A stretch of DNA of 64,000 nucleotides, from contig JADJEU010000004.1 of NCBI GenBank assembly GCA_016709005.1, forward strand, positions 265,468 through 329,467, in the 5' to 3' direction. The position numbers and the translations under genes were made by a program. Positions 55,501 through 62,030 of this stretch are shown here, one piece after another. Positions within the stretch are counted from its first letter, which is position 1, and the number at the start of each line of letters is the position of its first letter. The notes beneath the pieces are model-generated. The model was given only the letters and a program-made list of their open reading frames with translations, made no database searches and had not been told where the DNA came from. The stretch is from Crocinitomicaceae bacterium (GTDB lineage Bacteria > Bacteroidota > Bacteroidia > Flavobacteriales_D > Crocinitomicaceae).

Positions 55501-55784
55501 AACAACCTATAGGTGAATTTGAAGCACGCAAGCCATTTACCAATCATGATTTCCAGCTTCAAAAAGGAGATTGTGTTTATGTTTTGTCAGATGGATATGC
55601 TGATCAATTTGGCGGACCAAAAGGAAAAAAATTAAAGTTCAAAAACCTGCGTGATTTGCTAATTGAAATCAGCACCCTGGACGTTAAAACGCAGTTGAAA
55701 AAACTGGATGATTCATTCATGGAATGGAAAGGTGACTATGAACAGCTGGATGATGTTTGTTTATTTGGTGTAAGAATTAAGTAG
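52584..55784 (+). CDS. two-component-type propeller sensor with SpoIIE/RsbU PP2C phosphatase output
   Basis: 1066 residues from a GTG at 52584. Signal peptide about 1-18 (ending GVYSQ). Periplasmic part: two-component regulator propeller-like beta-propeller (about 20-640, with KIYFDQYDNLWICNDNGINFI and LYVGTSNGLYEVADN blades), Y_Y_Y domain (about 680-750, ENQYSYYLEGFDTEWSKW), one membrane helix (about 755-777), coiled coil (about 780-830, EELEKIVQERTHEIAEQNHL), and a PP2C-type phosphatase (about 840-1066: KPKDIVSGDFYWA, IDCTGHGVPGAFVSIVG, YVLSDGYADQFGG). The metal-binding Asp residues are present. It likely dephosphorylates a STAS protein in response to a periplasmic signal; the STAS protein at 49400 is a candidate target. 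Follows ostA by 15 bases. Confidence 0.9.
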   Translation: MKIRLLLFSVVLALGVYSQNDFPYGKIKVRSFNQKDYSANAQNWDMIQNDDHFLYFANNGGILEYNGETWNKVELNTTPRSFAKSDSGRIYVGARNEFGYIDYNDLGKTIYVKISEPVDSLQFEDVWQVYCLGEHTYFVASTHVFIYFNEKLEVIDVPDAARIKRSVCIDQTLICTFEFDDAVEDQSYVLRGDKFIEISNSQAVTPIEIFIRNEKKFIIDNQGFFHEFQQNGNYYQFVKLTDKALNFGAGFKISDVQIKDNIIAIATAGNGVMLFTFEGKLLRSFMEKDGLENLEIRKIYFDQYDNLWICNDNGINFIETSDAITSFDKDYGVTTITEDIQLKGDQIYLATHTDLYEGTSAESKPIYFEKLDIFGMELYQFKTFTFSDSSTYDLLIANDGVYYLDQQKEKHLIAAVYAWDMFQSTSNPDRILLGMDGDGLGSILYKDGRFVNEGLFTGTSGEVRSVVEYNDRVYYSVKFEGIHVLDTTKNQSQNVLKGLRVFADSTSDYEQYTLTVFDNKLYVGTSNGLYEVADNKLVESKLCNSLFAEEKLLVHRIINDNDDRLWLVLFHNSSTEEEYSEIGYLTKDGDSTIWVSSPFRQLADDVIHTIKRGKDGIFWFGGSTKVYAFNDNYKARFDMPFKSFITQVNLNQDSAYYFNTHYAKQAEHKILYANNSIRFEFSCNAYLGALENQYSYYLEGFDTEWSKWKTNSSAEYQRLSEGDYVFHVKALNYYGYESEEVTFSFTILPPWYRTIWAYIVYFLLFILLIYIIIRLAIRRVKQQKEELEKIVQERTHEIAEQNHLLEHQKAEIEEKTNDIVDSIKYAKRIQNTILPGEDKLSKIFDHDHFVLYKPKDIVSGDFYWAARFENKSIFSAIDCTGHGVPGAFVSIVGFNALNRTVNEFKLRQPAAILDKLTELVVDTFSQSESNIKDGMDIGLCSIDNDTLMLEFSGANNPCVVIRNGEAIELKADKQPIGEFEARKPFTNHDFQLQKGDCVYVLSDGYADQFGGPKGKKLKFKNLRDLLIEISTLDVKTQLKKLDDSFMEWKGDYEQLDDVCLFGVRIK

Positions 55785-56333
55785 ATGAAAAAGAAAAATT
55801 GGACCGGTATTGTTACCATTGGAAGTTTTTTAGCACTCATTGCAGTTCTCTTCATTGTGAATTCGCAAGGTGAAAAAGTGCAGGCTTTTTATATCAAAAC
55901 GGCCATGACACTTACCGCACTTTTGATTGCTTCTGCAGGCATTTACCTCATTGATGTTTTCAGAAAAGAATCTGCGGGCTGGCTAAAAAAATTAACCTGG
56001 ATTTTTGGTATGATTCTGGTCCTGCTTGCCTATCTGGTAAGTTTTGATATTCTGCCTTTTTTAACCAGCTGGAACTGGCTGCTGGCATTTGCCATCTTAT
56101 TTGTTTTACTGGTTCAACTTCAGCTCCTAACATGGGGCAATCGCGTACATCAATTTGTTCGCTTCAGCACTTTATTTGTCATCTTATCTGATCTCTTTCT
56201 GGTTTTCTTTTTCATTGCCAAATGGAAAAATTATCACTTTGAAACATGGATTAATTTAGCCGCCGTATTATCCATTGTCTTTACCTGCGTTGGGCTTATC
56301 TTTTTGAAAGAGAAAAAGTCTGAAGAAGCCTAA
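55785..56333 (+). CDS. multi-pass membrane protein, unknown function
   Basis: 182 residues with about six hydrophobic helices (roughly 9-27, 35-53, 68-88, 94-114, 124-142 and 150-170). The N-terminus is Lys-rich (MKKKNWTG), the C-terminus is KEKKSEEA. No family recognised. Its ATG follows directly on the TAG of the phosphatase sensor gene (55782-55784), so it is the last gene of the fur operon and might work with the sensor; this is only suggested by context. Confidence 0.75.
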   Translation: MKKKNWTGIVTIGSFLALIAVLFIVNSQGEKVQAFYIKTAMTLTALLIASAGIYLIDVFRKESAGWLKKLTWIFGMILVLLAYLVSFDILPFLTSWNWLLAFAILFVLLVQLQLLTWGNRVHQFVRFSTLFVILSDLFLVFFFIAKWKNYHFETWINLAAVLSIVFTCVGLIFLKEKKSEEA

Positions 56334-56748
56334 ACAAACCACCAATATAACCTTTGCGCTTTTATTGATTCTAATTAGTTGGCTGCGGTCACCTTGCTTT
56401 CCACTTTTAGTTTTTTCAGTTGCCGGGTCTTTGCAGCAATTGGCGTGTGCTCCCGCTGGTTGCAACGCCAACTCGCACAAAGCCAACCGGCACCTTTCAA
56501 AAAGCTAACCGTTGCAATCAAGCGCAGAATTTCTGAATTCAATAACAATGTGTGCCATGCTAGTTATGGAACACTGATTCGCTTCGCTAACACAGATGAA
56601 ACGGATTTGCACAGATTTTAATTAGAGTAAATCGTAGTTCCATGCTCGCTATTTAAGGCTCACAGAACCAAATTTTACGCATCGCATATACCACAATGTA
56701 TGGTCATCAGAGTTGACACCAGATTATGGTCATCCTGAATGAATGCTG
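56334..56748. other. gene-free stretch with nested inverted repeats
   Basis: No coding frame is credible. At 56440-56471 TTGGCGT and ACGCCAA form an inverted repeat with an 18-base gap, and GCTGGTTG (56455-56462) pairs, with one mismatch, with CAACCGGC (56484-56491). Around 56575-56620 are short elements (ACACAGATGAAAC, TTTGCACAGATTT) resembling common intergenic repeats of Bacteroidota, as also at 40900-40925. It separates the fur operon from the higBA module. Confidence 0.5.
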
Positions 56749-57051
56749 TTATGCAGCGCTGTTTACATGTTTTTTTATCCCGTTCAATTCCTTTTGTTTT
56801 GAACGAAGTTCTTCTTCCAAATCAAAATCATCTTGAAGTCCAAGCCAAAATTTTGCGCTGTTTCCAAAATATTTAGAAAGGCGTAAAGCGGTATCTGCTG
56901 TGATGCGACGATTACCTTTTAAAATTTCAGAAACACGTGTTTGAGGAATCCCGACATCTTTCGAAAGTCGGTAGGCAGTAATTTCAAGTGGAAGCAGAAA
57001 CTCTTCCAACAAAATTTCACCAGGATGTATGTTCTTCAATTTTTTACTCAT
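56749..57051 (-). CDS. higA: HigA-type antitoxin (XRE/VapI family)
   Basis: 100 residues with a helix-turn-helix: NIHPGEILLEEFLLPLEITAYRLSKDVGIPQTRVSEILKGNRRITADTALRLSKYFGNSAKFWLGLQDDFDLE is the HigA/VapI layout (shown here only as domains: HPGEIL start, HTH about 22-60, FWLxLQxxxDLE end). It neutralises HigB and represses the operon by binding the inverted repeat at 57403-57425. The toxin gene is upstream (57107-57388), the typical higBA order. The gap between them is 55 bases. Confidence 0.93.
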   Translation of the reverse strand: MSKKLKNIHPGEILLEEFLLPLEITAYRLSKDVGIPQTRVSEILKGNRRITADTALRLSKYFGNSAKFWLGLQDDFDLEEELRSKQKELNGIKKHVNSAA

Positions 57052-57106
57052 GATACTTACTTTTTATTTAAGGCATTCTAGTAACAGCAGTTTTATCTAG
57101 CTAATT

Positions 57107-57388
57107 TTAATGATAATCCAGTATTTCAACTTCGCTTGCGTTTCCGTTATTCCATTTAAATATTATTCGCCATTGGTTATTGATTCGTATAGAATAGAAC
57201 TCCTTTAAATTTCCTTTCAATTTTTCGAGTCTATTCGATGGTGGAATCATTAAATCATTTAAGTCTTGAGAGTTGTTTAACATTCTTAGTTTCCGACGCG
57301 ATATCTCTTGTATTTCGGTTGAGAGTCCTCTGACTCGTTCTCCTTCCCAAATTTTTTGAGTGTCCTTGTTTCTAAATGAAATAATCAT
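57107..57388 (-). CDS. higB: HigB-type toxin (RelE superfamily)
   Basis: 93 residues: MIISFRNKDTQKIWEGERV start, LRMLNNSQDLNDLMIPPSNRLEKLKGN in the middle and YSIRINNQWRIIFKWNNGNASEVEILDYH at the end, which is the HigB signature (R-I-N-x-Q-W-R-I-x-F-x-W ... V-x-x-x-D-Y-H). HigB is a ribosome-dependent mRNA interferase; the C-terminal His and the Arg of the Q-W-R motif are present, so it should be active. First gene of higBA; promoter and operator directly upstream. Confidence 0.93.
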   Translation of the reverse strand: MIISFRNKDTQKIWEGERVRGLSTEIQEISRRKLRMLNNSQDLNDLMIPPSNRLEKLKGNLKEFYSIRINNQWRIIFKWNNGNASEVEILDYH

Positions 57389-57402
57389 ACTAACGCTACA
57401 CG

Positions 57403-57425
57403 TTACTTACGTCAAAGGTAAGTAA
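57403..57425 (-). promoter_or_regulatory. higBA promoter with overlapping HigA operator
   Basis: Read on the minus strand, TACCTTTG (57413-57420) is an exact TAnnTTTG -7 element, 24 bases before the higB ATG. The perfect inverted repeat TTACTTAC-7 bases-GTAAGTAA (57403-57410 and 57418-57425) overlaps it, so HigA bound there would block transcription. Confidence 0.72.
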
Positions 57426-57517
57426 ATTGTTTTAAAAAAGCAAATTTTGAATGACAATGACAGAACTTGCTGGTGCAATGACAAAGTGGTAGACCATTTT
57501 GCCAAAATGAATCTTGA

Positions 57518-59950
57518 TTAAAACTCAAATATCACTCCAATGTTTGGCGTAACCGTTGCGCTTAAATTTGGGAGCAAAATTGGAACAGCATTCGATCCGT
57601 CCAGTTGCAAAGGCTGACCATCTGTCGTTGCAAAACCGGTATTGTCTTCGTTGCGTTGAAACGTATAGTACGATGGCGTTTCTTGTTTAAAGGCTAGTAA
57701 GTTTTGAATATCTAAATAAAAATCAAAACTCACTTTTTTCAAATTCACAATTTTATCCACTCTTAAGTCCAGTTGATTGAAAGCTCTTAATCGTTGTGAG
57801 TTTACGTTGGCATAATCCAATACACCGTTGCCGGTGAATGCGTACACTTGTTGTGAAGCTTGCAAATCAAACGGCGTGTACGGCACACCTCCTGCAAAAC
57901 GATATTTGGTTCCAAGTTTCCAGCCTTTACCAAAATTCCAGCCTAAAGTCGTTGAAAGTAAATGCTGACTATCCCAGGCAGATGGAAGCAATTCACCATC
58001 AAGTCCTGAAAACAAAGAACGCACATAGGTATAACTCACTACATAGAAAATCTTCTTCACCAGTTTTTGCTGAATGAAAACTTCAAAACCATAAGTCTGC
58101 CCTTTACCGGTTGTTACAACTTCTTCGTTGCCCACTGCACCAAATTCCTGTCCTTGATTGGCCAGTGAAATTCCGTTTGCAACCGATACCGGATAGTTGC
58201 GGTAGTCTTTGTAAAATCCTTCTACGGTGATACGCATACCTTCATTGGGCAACCACTGCGCACCAAAAACATAATGATCTGAACGTATATAATCCAACGA
58301 TTGATTGGCAAGCGTATTGGTTTCATCACGATATCCTAAGGTAGTATAGGTAGGAATTTTATAGTAGCTTCCAACTGATGCCGTAAGATCCCATTTATCT
58401 GAAAGATGATACGCAAACGAAACTCGCGGTGAAAGTGTCTTTAATGGATTAAGGCCTGTGTCAGTAAATGAATTCATGTCTGAGCGCACACCTGCCGAAA
58501 CCAATAATTTTTCTTTGAAGAAATTTTTAGACACTTGTGCAAACAAACCAAATTTAAAAAATTCAATGGCCGTGCTTGAATTGATTTCAATTGCAGGTAC
58601 AAGCACATTACCGGAAGAGTCTAAAACAGCTCCTGAAATTTTATTGTACAAACTGTAGTTGTACTTCACGTATTGGCCCATGGCACCAAATGAATACTTC
58701 CAGCCGTCTTTATATTTATTCCAATCAAATCTCAATTTATTTTCGATCTCTTGTGATTGCAAACCAAAATTTCTAAAATTTTCATCACCATTTTGAGCAT
58801 CTTCAAATTGATCCAGTTGATTGTCAAACATATTTCTGCTCAGTGCAATGTTGTAAAATCCTCCCTCAATTCTGCGGCGGATAGAAACACCTGTTGTATA
58901 GTTCCATTGTGTGATAAATGGCAATGATCTTCTGAGATATTCTGTTTCGTCATTGTCAACTTTGGTGGCTGCAAAATTGAAACGGTCGTATGCACCCAGT
59001 CCCAACACGCTGATTGTTGTTTTATCATCCGGACGAAAGGTTGTTTTAAATTGATAATCTGTAAAATTTGGACGAATGGGAAGATCAATCAATTCAAACA
59101 AAAAATCCAAATACGAAGCACGTGCTGAAAGCAGAAAATCATTTTTGGTTCCCATCGGTCCTTCCAATGTCAAAAGACTTTCCGTAAAACTTGCACGCAC
59201 ATTTCCAGATAATTTTTCACGATTTCCCTGACGCTGATTGATCACAAAGGTAGATGCCAATGCGTTGTCATATCGCGCATCAAAAGCAGATGAACTCAAT
59301 TTTAAATCTTCAATAAAAGATACGTTCAAAATACCCTGCGCCCCACCCGACGAGCCCTGCGTTTGAAAATGATTGAGTACCGGAATTTCAATTCCATCCA
59401 AATAATATACATTTTCATTGGGCGCACCACCGCGTATAATAATATCATTGCGTTGTGCACCACCTGAAGAACCACCTACACCGGGTAATGTTTGAACCAC
59501 TTTGGATACATCAAAATTTCCACCCGGATTTGATTCAATTTCTACGGAGGTTAATTTTTGAACTGATAACGGAGTTACCATATCGGTGGTAGTTGCTATT
59601 TTATCGCTTTGATAAACTACTTCCACTTCTTCCAGCTTGCTGGAGCTTTCAACCAGACCAAAATTTACCGTTTCGGTATTCCCCGAGTTTACCGTAATGT
59701 TGAATTTTTTTTGTGTTTCATATCCGACAAATGTTGCACGCAGCGTGTAGGTCCCAACCGGCAATTCAATGCGGTAATTCCCGTTTAAATCAGTCACCGC
59801 GCCGTATTCTGTATTCTCCGCAAACACTTTGGCAAAGGCCAGTGGCTCACTTGTATTTTGATTAAAGACATTGCCCTGTATGGTTCCTTTATTCTGTGCC
59901 AAACAAAAAGCAGGCAGACTTGTTAATAGGATTAATATGAAAGTTTTCAT
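57518..59950 (-). CDS. TonB-dependent outer-membrane receptor
   Basis: 810 residues. Signal peptide 1-18 (ending AFCLAQ). Residues about 22-110 are a carboxypeptidase-regulatory-like domain (GNVFNQNTSEPLAFAKVFAENT, DLNGNYRIELPVGTYTLRATFVGYETQ), as in SusC-like and FecA-like Bacteroidota receptors. The plug (about 120-235) has VSKVVQTLPGVGGSS, NDIIIRGGAPNENVYYLDGIE, and the barrel ends with GVIFEF (terminal Phe as expected). No SusD-type partner gene is adjacent, so it is not a classic polysaccharide-utilisation pair. Ligand unknown. It is divergently placed with a MarR gene, with operators in between. Confidence 0.92.
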   Translation of the reverse strand: MKTFILILLTSLPAFCLAQNKGTIQGNVFNQNTSEPLAFAKVFAENTEYGAVTDLNGNYRIELPVGTYTLRATFVGYETQKKFNITVNSGNTETVNFGLVESSSKLEEVEVVYQSDKIATTTDMVTPLSVQKLTSVEIESNPGGNFDVSKVVQTLPGVGGSSGGAQRNDIIIRGGAPNENVYYLDGIEIPVLNHFQTQGSSGGAQGILNVSFIEDLKLSSSAFDARYDNALASTFVINQRQGNREKLSGNVRASFTESLLTLEGPMGTKNDFLLSARASYLDFLFELIDLPIRPNFTDYQFKTTFRPDDKTTISVLGLGAYDRFNFAATKVDNDETEYLRRSLPFITQWNYTTGVSIRRRIEGGFYNIALSRNMFDNQLDQFEDAQNGDENFRNFGLQSQEIENKLRFDWNKYKDGWKYSFGAMGQYVKYNYSLYNKISGAVLDSSGNVLVPAIEINSSTAIEFFKFGLFAQVSKNFFKEKLLVSAGVRSDMNSFTDTGLNPLKTLSPRVSFAYHLSDKWDLTASVGSYYKIPTYTTLGYRDETNTLANQSLDYIRSDHYVFGAQWLPNEGMRITVEGFYKDYRNYPVSVANGISLANQGQEFGAVGNEEVVTTGKGQTYGFEVFIQQKLVKKIFYVVSYTYVRSLFSGLDGELLPSAWDSQHLLSTTLGWNFGKGWKLGTKYRFAGGVPYTPFDLQASQQVYAFTGNGVLDYANVNSQRLRAFNQLDLRVDKIVNLKKVSFDFYLDIQNLLAFKQETPSYYTFQRNEDNTGFATTDGQPLQLDGSNAVPILLPNLSATVTPNIGVIFEF

Positions 59951-59976
59951 TTTATAATCAGATGAGTTGACGGGAC

Positions 59977-59984
59977 AAATATAC
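59977..59984 (-). promoter_or_regulatory. -7 element of the TonB receptor gene
   Basis: On the minus strand this reads TATATTTG, an exact TAnnTTTG, 26 bases before the ATG at 59950. The repeat block at 59987-60030 covers the place where the -33 element would be. Confidence 0.6.
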
Positions 59985-59986
59985 TA

Positions 59987-60030
59987 CATTTTCGTATTAT
60001 TAAAATAATTTATAATACGTTTTCGTATTA
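59987..60030. promoter_or_regulatory. MarR operator repeats between divergent promoters
   Basis: ACATTTTCGTATTA (59987-60000) and ACGTTTTCGTATTA (60017-60030) are direct repeats (13 of 14 identical) spaced exactly 30 bases apart. In addition CGTATTAT (59994-60001) and ATAATACG (60012-60019) form a perfect inverted repeat. The block lies between the two divergent -7 elements, as an operator for the MarR protein would. Confidence 0.68.
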
Positions 60031-60042
60031 ATTTATTTTCTG

Positions 60043-60050
60043 TATCTTTG
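60043..60050 (+). promoter_or_regulatory. -7 element of the MarR gene, almost at the start codon
   Basis: TATCTTTG matches TAnnTTTG exactly but ends only four bases before the ATG at 60055, so transcription would begin at or very near the A of ATG. Confidence 0.55.
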
Positions 60051-60054
60051 AGGT

Positions 60055-60726
60055 ATGGAAAGCACCCTCATTAAAGTCATTAAGCTCTATGAAGATTTTG
60101 CTTCAACATCCGGCACCAAGCCCGAAGCAGATAATCTGGTTCAGTTTGTAGCCTTTCTGAATGATCGCGTTCAACCCAAGTCAGACTTTTCAGAAAAAAT
60201 CAGCATGGCCAACTGGAAAAAGTTCAGCCGCAAAACCTTGCTTGAAATGACCATAGCCTATCTTGGAAAGATGAACCGCTACGTGGATAATTACGGCCGA
60301 AAAAATCTGGCAACCACCTCAGTAGGCACAATTGAAGAATTCACGTACCTGATTCCTTTGCTGGATAATAAAGTCTATACCAAATCTGATTTGATTCAGC
60401 AAAACGGCCATCCAATCACCACCGGAACAGATATCATCAAGCGCTTAATCAGCAAAAAATACATTGCAGAAAAAACCAATCCCAACGATAAAAGAAGCAT
60501 TCACATCACCATCACCAAAAAAGGCCAGCAAGCTATTTTTAAGTCTTCTGAAATTTTGAACCAACTTTCATTGACAGGCGCAGGTATTTTAAGTAACAAA
60601 GAATTGATCAGCCTGCTTGGCATGCTGCAGAAGCTGGATCATTTTCATGATAGAGTGCATAAGTCGCATAAGGAGCTTGTGTTGTCGGAGATAGTTGCGG
60701 ATTATAGGAAAGAGTTGCATGTTTAA
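60055..60726 (+). CDS. MarR family transcriptional regulator
   Basis: 223 residues, longer than the typical 140-150 because of an N-terminal extension of about 75 residues (NLVQFVAFLNDRVQPKSDFS). The winged-helix part is around residues 80-165: IEEFTYLIPLLDNKVYTKSDLIQQNG, TTGTDIIKRLISKKYIAEKTNPNDKRSIHITITKKGQQAI, with the D-K-R-S wing of MarR proteins. It is divergent from the TonB receptor with direct and inverted repeats between; the likely role is control of that receptor and of itself. Ligand unknown. Confidence 0.87.
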   Translation: MESTLIKVIKLYEDFASTSGTKPEADNLVQFVAFLNDRVQPKSDFSEKISMANWKKFSRKTLLEMTIAYLGKMNRYVDNYGRKNLATTSVGTIEEFTYLIPLLDNKVYTKSDLIQQNGHPITTGTDIIKRLISKKYIAEKTNPNDKRSIHITITKKGQQAIFKSSEILNQLSLTGAGILSNKELISLLGMLQKLDHFHDRVHKSHKELVLSEIVADYRKELHV

Positions 60727-60827
60727 ATCAATTCTCAGGATTGCTAAAGAACTATCTCGTTAAAATTTCAAATTTTTCTGTTCAACAAAACGTATTCACA
60801 AACAAAACACAACTGCAGCAGCGAAAA

Positions 60828-61139
60828 GTCATTCCGACGAAACGAATGGTCTTTATGACCATGAGAGCCGAGGAATCGCGTAAGGTTAACGCTTGATGGT
60901 TTTTCGGAAACCAATTTTCAACTAGTTCAAAAAGTTCAAGAATCGAATTCCAAATCATCTTTCTTCTTTCTTTTGTCTTGAAACAAAAGAAACAATCCGT
61001 CAGCTGACGGACAAGGTCTTCAAAACGCTCTGGCGCGAAGTGTTGGTGTAATCCTTTTTCACGAAGAAACATCGCACGTTAACCGCACGGGATTTCTCGT
61101 CGTTGCGCGCAATTAAGCGCTCAACTCTGTCGAAATGAC
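60828..61139. repeat. MITE-like intergenic element with GTCATTYCGAC termini
   Basis: GTCATTCCGAC (60828-60838) and, in inverse orientation, GTCATTTCGAC (61129-61139) bracket 312 bp with no credible gene. Near the ends are degenerate halves like GAGGAATCG and GGGATTTCTCG. I recall such GTCATTTCGAC..GAAATC elements as frequent intergenic repeats in Bacteroidota. The hairpin repeat copy 1 lies inside it. Confidence 0.45.
60967..61039. repeat. hairpin-plus-tail repeat, copy 1
   Basis: A perfect 10-bp stem (TTTCTTTTGT/ACAAAAGAAA, loop CTTGAA, 60967-60992) is followed by a 14-bp palindrome CCGTCAGCTGACGG (60997-61010) and a 27-base conserved tail (61013-61039) that is 24/27 identical to the tail of copy 2 at 61778-61804. 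Confidence 0.65.
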
Positions 61140-61256
61140 GGTGCGCTTTTGGCGGGCAAAATACCCCGGTATGAAACCTGATTGACCAAACATGAACCTT
61201 TTCAATTCAACATTCGTCACGCTACACTCGTCATTCGTGACTTGTTGCTCTAACGG
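61140..61256. other. non-coding stretch between the repeat element and the Zn-ribbon gene
   Basis: No gene or clear signal. It contains the phrases CAACATTCGTCACGCTACACTCGTCATTCG (as short ATTCGTCA words) that recur at about 61925-61965, showing the same kind of low-complexity repeat on both sides of the broken gene. Confidence 0.4.
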
Positions 61257-61636
61257 TTACTTTTTCATATAATCCTGCCAGGTGACGAGGATGTATTTGG
61301 ATCTTCCGTTTTCGGTTTTTTTGAGGAAACCGAATTCGTAACAGAATAAATAGACTTCACCTTTTCTGTTTTTCCAGTAGTTGGTGAAGAAGTTTGGATT
61401 GAATCCTTCAGCTTCCAGGTTTTCTTTTCGGACAACAGCTTTGCCGGCTTTGTTGAATTTTGATAAAATCCGCCGGTTGAGTTTTAACTGTTCGTCCACC
61501 AATTTAAATCGCGATTTTTCTTTGGCTTTGTTTTTTCGTAATGAAAGGCTGATTTGCAGTAATCGCTGCAGAAGATTTTGTCTGTTCGTCCTTCAAATAT
61601 GTCGGAGCATTGTGGGCATTTTCTTTTTTTTGTCAT
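61257..61636 (-). pseudogene. small Zn-ribbon protein gene broken by a one-base frameshift
   Basis: An ATG at 61636 opens MTKKRKCPQCSDIFEGRTDKIFCSDYCKSAFHYEK, with four zinc-ligand Cys (C-x-x-C ... C-x-x-x-C); that frame then runs out of register and stops after about 50 residues (near 61484). In the next frame the sequence continues as NKAKEKSRFKLVDEQLKLNRRILSKFNKAGKAVVRK up to YILVTWQDYMKK*. The run A6 (T at 61531-61536) needs one more A to join them; the joined protein would be about 126 residues. I recall intact proteins of this type (Zn ribbon, then LNRRILSKFNKxGKAVVRKE..GFNPxFFTNYWKN) in many Flavobacteriia; function unknown. The long open part alone (from 61502) is an 81-residue frame. 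Confidence 0.72.
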
Positions 61637-61742
61637 TGAAGTGCTTGTGCTTAAATTTCTCGCTAGTTGCGAGACTATATTTTTGTCACAATAAATTTTC
61701 TGTTTTTAATTGATAAGCATTTGTTTTCAGATCGATGTTCTT

Positions 61743-61804
61743 GTTCTTTTTTCTTGACAAAAAAGAACCAAAAAGTCAAGGTCTACAAAACGTTCTGGCG
61801 CAAA
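61743..61804. repeat. hairpin-plus-tail repeat, copy 2
   Basis: A perfect 10-bp stem (GTTCTTTTTT/AAAAAAGAAC, loop CTTGAC, 61743-61768) is followed, 9 bases later, by the same 27-base tail as copy 1 (61778-61804). The stem sequence differs from copy 1 but remains fully paired. Confidence 0.65.
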
Positions 61805-62030
61805 TTCTCTCAAATCGCAAGTTCGGGCGGGTGATCTCTTCCATTGCATTACAGAGCTTCCCTCTCTCACTAGCGATTCGCTTCGAATTTACTTGTCACG
61901 TTTTGATGACCGATTAAAATCCTCCGTCAATATTCAACATTCGTCATTCTGCATTCGTCACTTTTCACTTGTTACGTTTTGATGCCGATGAAAAATCTCC
62001 TTAACATTTCAAATTTCTTCAATTAATATT
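61805..62030. other. gene-free leader region of the integrase
   Basis: No credible gene. Short recurring words (ATTCGTCA, TTGTTACGTTTTGATG, CTTGTCACGTTTTGATG) are scattered here; the phrase GTCACGTTTTGATG (about 61894) and TTACGTTTTGATG (about 61973) is a duplicated unit. The remaining piece to the integrase start has the overlapping inverted repeats described separately. Confidence 0.4.

Noticed and set aside
56379..56621. 80-residue plus-strand open frame
   Set aside because: It is within the nested inverted-repeat region and has atypical composition; no homology recognised.
56334..57050. integron attC-like sites
   Set aside because: GCTAAC-like words occur, but no paired R-box core (RYYYAAC ... 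GTTRRRY) with the right spacing could be placed, and higBA is in a normal two-gene layout.
57518..59950. SusC/SusD polysaccharide-utilisation locus
   Set aside because: The TonB receptor has the regulatory-like N-terminal domain, but no SusD lipoprotein or glycoside hydrolase gene is adjacent, and the receptor is shorter than typical SusC proteins.
60782..61072. 96-residue minus-strand open frame
   Set aside because: It runs through the hairpin repeat and the palindrome and is Cys/Phe/Arg-rich with no domain; such translations of intergenic repeats are common in Bacteroidota.
61735..61917. 60-residue plus-strand open frame
   Set aside because: Its start is the translated hairpin repeat copy 2 (FFFLDKKEPKS); no family, no promoter.
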